Assembly (NCBI RefSeq): GCF_023206395.1
Contig: NZ_CP066149.1
Coordinates: forward strand, 2,728,001-2,792,000
From: Vibrio sp. ED004
Lineage (GTDB): Bacteria; Pseudomonadota; Gammaproteobacteria; Enterobacterales; Vibrionaceae
DNA: 64,000 nt
Direction: 5' to 3'
Each line of letters begins with the position of its first letter. The first letter of the stretch is position 1. Below are positions 59,222 through 64,000 of the stretch, piece by piece. Position numbers and translations under genes: made by a program. The notes under the pieces were generated by a model. It made no database searches, had not been told where the DNA came from, and worked only from the letters and a program-made list of their open reading frames with translations.

Positions 59222-60007
59222 ATGTCTATCAGTGTTTTAAGACTCTCGAGTTTACTCTTTATCGCAAGCTTGACTGTGGGCTGCTCTAGCGCACCAGATG
59301 AGAGCGTTAACGATGATAATTTCGAAACCTCTGAATACGTCGAAGAGTCCCACCCAAATGATCCTTTTGAAGGCTTCAACCGAGCGATGTGGGATATCAA
59401 CTACGAATATCTAGACCCTTACTTGGTTCGTCCTGTTTCTCTCGCTTATGTTGACTACACCCCTGTACCGGTTCGTTCTGGTATCTCCAATTTTCTAGCC
59501 AACTTAGACGAGCCATCAAGCATGGTGAACAACCTCATTATGGGCAATGGCGAGAAAGCACTCGACCACTTTAACCGCTTTTGGATTAACTCGACTTTTG
59601 GTTTGTTAGGCTTGATCGATATTGCCAGCGAAGCAGGGATCACCAAATACGATGACAAGTCGTTCTCTGATGCGATTGGCCATTATGGAGTAGGGAATGG
59701 ACCGTACTTCATGGTGCCGGGTTATGGCCCATTAACAACACGTGAAGTAACTGAAACTGTCGATGGTTTGTATGTACCTTTGTCTTTCTTGAACTTTTGG
59801 GCGAGTCTAGGCAAGTGGGCATTTGAGGGAATGGAAACTCGAGCTCAGTTAGTATCGCAAGAAGCCTTGTTAGATGACTCTCCGGATCCATACGCTTTAA
59901 CGCGTGATGTTTATATTCAACGTCGTGACTTTAAAGCGGAGATTGAACCAGAAGAGGTTGACCTTGATGAAGAAGACTTCATTGATGGCTATTTAGAAGA
60001 TTACTAA
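59222..60007 (+). CDS. mlaA: MlaA (VacJ), outer-membrane phospholipid transport lipoprotein
   Basis: 261 aa with a lipoprotein signal: LTVGC, Cys21. The MlaA domain follows (NDPFEGFNRAMWDINYEYLDPYLVRP; GLLGLIDIASEAGI; FMVPGYGPLTTRE). It removes misplaced phospholipid from the outer leaflet. The Glu/Asp-rich C-terminus (EVDLDEEDFIDGYLEDY) is unusually acidic. AAAAGGTGAT precedes the ATG. Single gene, convergent with fadL. Confidence 0.95.
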   Translation: MSISVLRLSSLLFIASLTVGCSSAPDESVNDDNFETSEYVEESHPNDPFEGFNRAMWDINYEYLDPYLVRPVSLAYVDYTPVPVRSGISNFLANLDEPSSMVNNLIMGNGEKALDHFNRFWINSTFGLLGLIDIASEAGITKYDDKSFSDAIGHYGVGNGPYFMVPGYGPLTTREVTETVDGLYVPLSFLNFWASLGKWAFEGMETRAQLVSQEALLDDSPDPYALTRDVYIQRRDFKAEIEPEEVDLDEEDFIDGYLEDY

Positions 60008-60035
60008 ATAGAAGCCCCTGAATAACAGGTAAAAG

Positions 60036-60069
60036 AAAGGCTCGATGTTGGAAACAACATCGAGCCTTT
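60036..60069. terminator. Bidirectional terminator between mlaA and fadL
   Basis: A 15-bp stem (60036-60050 with 60055-60069) with a GAAA loop has an A run on the left and a T run on the right, so it can stop transcripts from both sides. Confidence 0.93.
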
Positions 60070-60103
60070 TCAATTAGTATGACTTCAAATTAAGTCAAAC
60101 AGA

Positions 60104-61402
60104 TTAGAAGCGGTAGTTAGCTTGGATACCAACTAGCCAGATGCTACCTGTTACTTCACCTTCGAAGTCACCACCAAATGGGGCAGAACTTGCGTCATCT
60201 TCAACCATTTTTGCGTCTTTAGCTAGAATGTACGTGAAGCCAGCATCTAGAGTTAGTCGCTCAGACCATTGGTAGCCAGCACCAATACTCAACCAAGTAC
60301 GGTCTGTTTCTGGGATAGTTGCTGTACGGTGCTCTTCGCTTACAGCTGAAGTATCGTATGCAATACCAGAACGTAGAGCTAACTTAGGCGTCATTTGGTA
60401 AGTAGTACCTACAGCAAAGCGGTAGTTGTCTTCCCAGTTTTCTTGCTTGATATCTTGGGTTCGCGCAGGACCAAATTCAGGGATATCAGCCACTAGCTCT
60501 TTAAAGCTGCTCCAGTTAGTCCAGTTTACGCTCGCATGCACAGCGACTTTATCTGATAGTTGATGGAAGCTTGCAAGTTCGGCGGTAGCTGGTAATGCTA
60601 GTTCCATTGAGCCGTTGTATTTTGACTTCACTGGAGAACCTAAAGCGCCAGCAACAGCATCAAAAGCGACACCGTTAGCGTGGCCTTCAAGTGTTAGGTC
60701 TACTTCCGATTTGTAGGTAAAGCCTAGGCGGTTATTTTCATTGATCTGCCAAGCTGTACCAACTTGCCATCCCCATGCAGTATCGTCGCCTTCCATGTAC
60801 TTTAAAGTGGTACCAGCTAACGGAGATTGAGGGCTAGCAATAGCACCAAAGCTACCTTCAGCCATGATATAGCGAACACCACCACCAATAGATACGCTTT
60901 CAAGTACTTGGTAAGCTGCGTTTAGGTTCAGCTCCATCGTGGTAACACTTGCTTCGTTACCATGGTTAGCACCACCAAAGTCTTTACCTAGATCTGTTTC
61001 CATGCCGTAGTTAGTACCTGCAGCAAAACCTAAAGCAAATTTTTCGTTGTACTTATGAGAAACATAGAAGTTTGGGATCACTGCGCTGTGAGCGAAATCA
61101 CTTGAATTTGATGGAGTCGTTGAAGCACCACCAACTGAAGTAGATGTGCCGTCGATATCAATGTTTGGGTCAACATAGATAGCGCCAACAGAAACCTGAG
61201 TGCCTTCTAGGTAAGTCAACATTGCTGGGTTACGCCATTGCGCGTCAGCACCGTCAGCCATTGCTGCTTCACCAGCATATGCACGGCCAAGACCTGTTGC
61301 CGAGTATTCTGCAAGCTGAAAACCTGCCGCTTGAGTTACGGTAGAAGTCGAAAGTAGTCCAACTGCCACTGCTGCAGATAGAAGAGTCTTATTCATTTTC
61401 AT
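60104..61402 (-). CDS. fadL: FadL-family outer-membrane long-chain fatty acid porin (copy 1)
   Basis: 432 aa with a signal peptide (cleavage after TQA). The mature start AAGFQLAEYSATGLGRAYAGE and the NPA motif in WRNPAMLTYLEG are FadL-type; the C-terminus ends IWLVGIQANYRF as in beta-barrels. It imports long-chain fatty acids or related hydrophobic compounds. Its paralogue lies upstream on the same strand, with a terminator between. Confidence 0.92.
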   Translation of the reverse strand: MKMNKTLLSAAVAVGLLSTSTVTQAAGFQLAEYSATGLGRAYAGEAAMADGADAQWRNPAMLTYLEGTQVSVGAIYVDPNIDIDGTSTSVGGASTTPSNSSDFAHSAVIPNFYVSHKYNEKFALGFAAGTNYGMETDLGKDFGGANHGNEASVTTMELNLNAAYQVLESVSIGGGVRYIMAEGSFGAIASPQSPLAGTTLKYMEGDDTAWGWQVGTAWQINENNRLGFTYKSEVDLTLEGHANGVAFDAVAGALGSPVKSKYNGSMELALPATAELASFHQLSDKVAVHASVNWTNWSSFKELVADIPEFGPARTQDIKQENWEDNYRFAVGTTYQMTPKLALRSGIAYDTSAVSEEHRTATIPETDRTWLSIGAGYQWSERLTLDAGFTYILAKDAKMVEDDASSAPFGGDFEGEVTGSIWLVGIQANYRF

Positions 61403-61504
61403 TATTATGTTCGCTGAATCATAAGTATTTAGTGGCGTGATTCTACTTTTAGAGTCATTACTTTAAAAATGAAATTCGAATAAAACAGTGTTTTAGGGAT
61501 TTAA

Positions 61505-61517
61505 TGAGCAATTGTGA
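61505..61517. promoter_or_regulatory. TGAGCAATTG motif upstream of fadL copy 1
   Basis: TGAGCAATTGTGA lies about 105 bp upstream of fadL copy 1. Ten of its bases equal part of the palindrome before fadL copy 2. It may be a degenerate copy of the same operator; no regulator can be named. Confidence 0.3.
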
Positions 61518-61645
61518 CTGATTATTAGGTAAATAGTCTGAATGTTTCGTCTGTGTTGCGAAATTTGAGCGTACACTTGTAGTCATATATGGCCCCTCCA
61601 GGCTACAGCTGTAAGCTTAAATTGATGTGGGTCAGTAACCTAGGC

Positions 61646-61676
61646 TATAAAAAAGGGTCGCATAAAGCGACCCTTT
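61646..61676 (-). terminator. Terminator after fadL copy 2
   Basis: On the - strand, AAAGGGTCGC pairs with GCGACCCTTT (61652-61661 with 61667-61676) and is followed by T. It separates the two fadL transcripts. Confidence 0.9.
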
Positions 61677-61699
61677 GGATATTTATGACCTAGCTTATA

Positions 61700-62950
61700 T
61701 TAGAAGCTACGGCTGTATTGTAGACCTAGAAGGATAGCATCGGCATGAGTCGTACCAGAAATAGATGAAACGGTGATTGGACCAAATTCTGTCGATTCGT
61801 TCACGTCAACATCATCACCCATCAGGTAAGTGAAACCAAAGTCGATGTTTGACTTTTCATCTAGGTGGTATGTAAAGCCTGCTGAGAACCACTGACGGTC
61901 TGAGTCAGGAACAGAGATTGAAGTTAGCTCATCCTGTGCGCTTGTGTCGTACATGTAACCTGCGCGTAATGTCCAAGTTTGGTTTAGGTAGTACGTACCA
62001 CCAATAGCGTAGTGCATACCATTTTGCCATTCGTAGTCATTTAATACACCAGCATCTTTAGCTTCTAGCTTGTCAAATGAGCTCCAGCCGATCCATTGAA
62101 CAGAGTAGTGTACTGCAAATTTTGTATTTTCAATGCGGTGGTAACCAGAGAACTCTAGTAGGTCTGGCAATGGCATTAACAAGGTATCGTTCTTATATTC
62201 AGTACCTGTGTAACTAATATCGCCTTTAGCTTCAAGCTCTGGAGAGTAGTGGTACGCTAAGCCGAAGCGGTTGTTTTCATCTAGTTCAAATACTGTACCT
62301 ACGTTAAAGCCTAGCGCCCAACCGTCAGCATCAACATTTAAAGCATCACCTGGCTGGCCAAGAGGGTTTGGTCGCTGAAGCTCACCTTTACCGTAGATAA
62401 GGTCAAGGCCAGCACCAAAACTCCATTGTTCGTTTAGACGGTATGAACCAGCAAGACCAAAGTTAACACTTTGTACATCTGTTAGGCCACCAAACTCGTT
62501 ACCTGCGTAGTCTGCAGAGAATTCAGTCTTCGTACCAAAATTTGAGTATGCGTTCACACCCCAAGCGAATTTATCGTTAACAGGCACGATCAGGTGAATG
62601 TTTGGCGCGATTGATGTGTCACCAGCATCATCGTAATTAGCTGAGGGTGCATTAGGGTTTGCGGTAATACCACCTGGGTAGTATTTCGCATCTTTAACTT
62701 CGATCATCGAAGTGATGCTTTCAAAACCAAGAGAAAGTTCAACACTATCAAATAGTGCCATTGCTGCAGGGTTACGTGCCATTACTGACGCGTTATCTGC
62801 GATAACAGCATCACCAGCGAAAGCACGGCCGATGCCGGTTGCTGATTGTGCGTTAAGTTGGAAACCTGCTGCCATCGCTTGCGAAGACGCCAGTGTAATT
62901 GTTACTGCTAAAAGAGACTTTTTAAACAGACGCGTGTTGTTGGTAGTCAT
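61700..62950 (-). CDS. fadL: FadL-family outer-membrane long-chain fatty acid porin (copy 2)
   Basis: 416 aa with a signal peptide (cleavage after AMA). AAGFQLNAQSATGIGRAFAGD and the NPA motif in MARNPAAMALF match FadL; the end AILLGLQYSRSF is a beta-barrel terminus. It is clearly paralogous to the other copy but diverged, so substrates may differ. AAAGGAATAAATGA precedes the start on its strand. Confidence 0.92.
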   Translation of the reverse strand: MTTNNTRLFKKSLLAVTITLASSQAMAAGFQLNAQSATGIGRAFAGDAVIADNASVMARNPAAMALFDSVELSLGFESITSMIEVKDAKYYPGGITANPNAPSANYDDAGDTSIAPNIHLIVPVNDKFAWGVNAYSNFGTKTEFSADYAGNEFGGLTDVQSVNFGLAGSYRLNEQWSFGAGLDLIYGKGELQRPNPLGQPGDALNVDADGWALGFNVGTVFELDENNRFGLAYHYSPELEAKGDISYTGTEYKNDTLLMPLPDLLEFSGYHRIENTKFAVHYSVQWIGWSSFDKLEAKDAGVLNDYEWQNGMHYAIGGTYYLNQTWTLRAGYMYDTSAQDELTSISVPDSDRQWFSAGFTYHLDEKSNIDFGFTYLMGDDVDVNESTEFGPITVSSISGTTHADAILLGLQYSRSF

Positions 62951-62992
62951 TCATTTATTCCTTTATATATCCGCCTCTACAGGGCGATTAAT

Positions 62993-63008
62993 TTGAGCAA
63001 TTGCTCAA
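62993..63008. promoter_or_regulatory. Perfect 16-bp palindrome upstream of fadL copy 2
   Basis: TTGAGCAATTGCTCAA is fully symmetric and lies 43-58 bp upstream of the fadL copy 2 start, a promoter-proximal place. It does not match the FadR operator I know (AACTGGTCNGACC). Candidate operator for an unidentified regulator. Confidence 0.5.
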
Positions 63009-63180
63009 TGGTGGCTGATCCTATTCGCAAGTATACGATATACAAATCCGACCATTGGAAATTTTGAGTGGAAAATTATGGAAATGACGCCTATCTGGCA
63101 CGAAAATGGTGCGAAATGCTGTTTTTTAGAGTTTTAACTCTAGAGGTATTGGTGGGGTGAATGGTTTTCCGGTTTATTTA

Positions 63181-63225
63181 TAAATAAAGCCCAGCAATAT
63201 CAGTAATATAATTGCTGGGCCTTTT
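63181..63225 (-). terminator. Terminator after the DUF3379 gene
   Basis: GCCCAGCAAT (63189-63198) pairs with ATTGCTGGGC (63211-63220) across a 12-nt loop; on the - strand it is followed by TTTATTTAT. It ends the - strand transcript. Confidence 0.85.
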
Positions 63226-63247
63226 GTGACGGGGCTTTAAGAGCGAA

Positions 63248-63976
63248 TTAGCTCATCGGTTTGATCATTTTTGTCAGCTTTTCGGCGATTTTGGAAACAT
63301 CCTCACCATTTTCACCCACAAGGATTAAGCTGCTACCATCGACGGGTGTTACCGAGCCGGACATGCCTTTTTCATCAAAGTCGATAGGTTTGTCTGTCGG
63401 AATACCGGTTAAAAACAGTGTTACTTTGCCTTCTGCGCCTTGGAAGACCATATGTACCGCGTTGGATTTACCAAAGCCACAGTGGTTTAGGTAATAAACG
63501 TGGTATGGGAAAGCATCATCAAACTGAAAAGCAAATGGATTCATTTTTGCGTTGATCTGCTGCGATGTGACCTGTTCATCGATGGAGCTCACAAAGCTCT
63601 TTTCATCAACAACATGCTTCATCGCGGTATCAACCAAACTCGCTTGAGCGGGTGAAACGAATGCATTTCCCCAATTCACTTGGCCAACTAATAACCCAGC
63701 AACAAATGCCACTGAGGCAGCCATTGCCATTGCACGTCTCGCAAACGTCGGCCTTACCACTTTGCTTTCTTCGCTTGAGGTCTGATTGAATAGAATGCGA
63801 TCAGCAAGATCGTCTGGCACATCCACGTTCATCGCAGAGTGGATCTGTTTATCAAGCGATAGTACATCGTCTAAGAAGTTACTATTGGCTTCGCTGTTTG
63901 CTGCCGCATCAATAATATCTTGTGTACGCTGTTTAGGTTCCGACAATACACGACGACGAAATTCCAAATCATCCAT
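63248..63976 (-). CDS. DUF3379 membrane protein, possible anti-sigma factor
   Basis: 242 aa. Cytoplasmic N-terminal part (about 1-80) with short Asp/Glu-rich helices (DDLEFRRRVLSEP), one membrane helix (about 82-100), and a periplasmic domain (about 105-242). This plan resembles anti-sigma factors and DUF3379 proteins, which in Vibrio follow an ECF sigma gene. The gene upstream is cut by the window edge, so the role is inferred. Confidence 0.75.
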   Translation of the reverse strand: MDDLEFRRRVLSEPKQRTQDIIDAAANSEANSNFLDDVLSLDKQIHSAMNVDVPDDLADRILFNQTSSEESKVVRPTFARRAMAMAASVAFVAGLLVGQVNWGNAFVSPAQASLVDTAMKHVVDEKSFVSSIDEQVTSQQINAKMNPFAFQFDDAFPYHVYYLNHCGFGKSNAVHMVFQGAEGKVTLFLTGIPTDKPIDFDEKGMSGSVTPVDGSSLILVGENGEDVSKIAEKLTKMIKPMS

Positions 63977-64000
63977 TATGTTGCCCCCTCTCTGCCTCTT
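63976..64000 (-). CDS. 3' end of an upstream gene, probably an ECF sigma factor
   Basis: On the - strand one frame ends ...RGREGAT with TAA sharing bases with the ATG of the DUF3379 gene (TAATG). This overlap suggests coupled translation, as in sigma/anti-sigma pairs. Only about seven codons are visible, so the identity is a guess from context. Confidence 0.35.

Overview
The window is a stretch of chromosome from a Vibrionaceae bacterium. The evidence is the FlrA/FlrB/FlrC cascade, FlhF/FlhG polar placement proteins, several flagellins, the ParC/ParP chemotaxis-array polarity pair after cheB, and a cytochrome c maturation operon directly behind the chemotaxis genes. An order in which flgL-flaA runs on into flaG-fliD-flrABC within one window suggests the Splendidus clade, but that is an inference from gene order only. 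Nearly everything lies on the + strand; only the last 4 kb (two fadL genes, a DUF3379 gene, and the edge of a probable sigma-factor gene) is on the - strand.

Layout. 1-7343: rod, hook and ring genes flgB(end)CDE, a terminator, then a sigma-54 promoter and flgFGHIJ. 7481-10636: sigma-54 promoter and flgKL. 10637-17066: three flagellin genes in unusually roomy spacers. The first (FlaA type) has a non-consensus sigma-54-like site; the second and third have near-perfect sigma-28 (FliA) sites. An IS110/IS1111-type element with a frameshifted transposase sits between flagellins 2 and 3, apparently inside a palindromic repeat. 17148-20355: flaG, fliD, flaI, fliS and a strong terminator. 20585-24718: master regulator flrA, then flrB-flrC. 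24781-38558: sigma-54 promoter and fliEFG-HIJ, sigma-54 promoter and fliKLMNOPQR-flhB. 38655-51710: sigma-54 promoter, flhA, flhF, flhG, fliA, cheYZAB, parC, parP, cheW and a DUF2802 gene. 51989-59097: ccmABCDEFG(dsbE)HI. 59222-60007: mlaA. 60104-62950: two fadL paralogues on - strand. 63248-64000: DUF3379 gene and the tail of an upstream gene.

How it works together. FlrA (sigma-54 activator without an obvious phospho-acceptor Asp) starts the hierarchy. FlrB/FlrC relay activates the sigma-54 promoters that precede flgF, flgK, fliE and fliK. FliA, encoded downstream of flhA, serves the sigma-28 promoters of the late flagellins. FlhF/FlhG set polar position and number, and ParC/ParP hold the CheA-CheW array at the pole. 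The ccm operon is a separate respiratory function that merely adjoins the chemotaxis operon behind a terminator.

I found no CRISPR array, tRNA, rRNA, prophage or defence island. The most interesting unexplained material is (i) the IS1111-type element with its 238-bp non-coding tail, (ii) a run of stacked hairpins after flgL, (iii) coding repeats in ParP, CheA and FliD, (iv) an NPEH variant of the FlhB cleavage motif, and (v) a palindrome shared in part by both fadL upstream regions. No wholly new system could be demonstrated.
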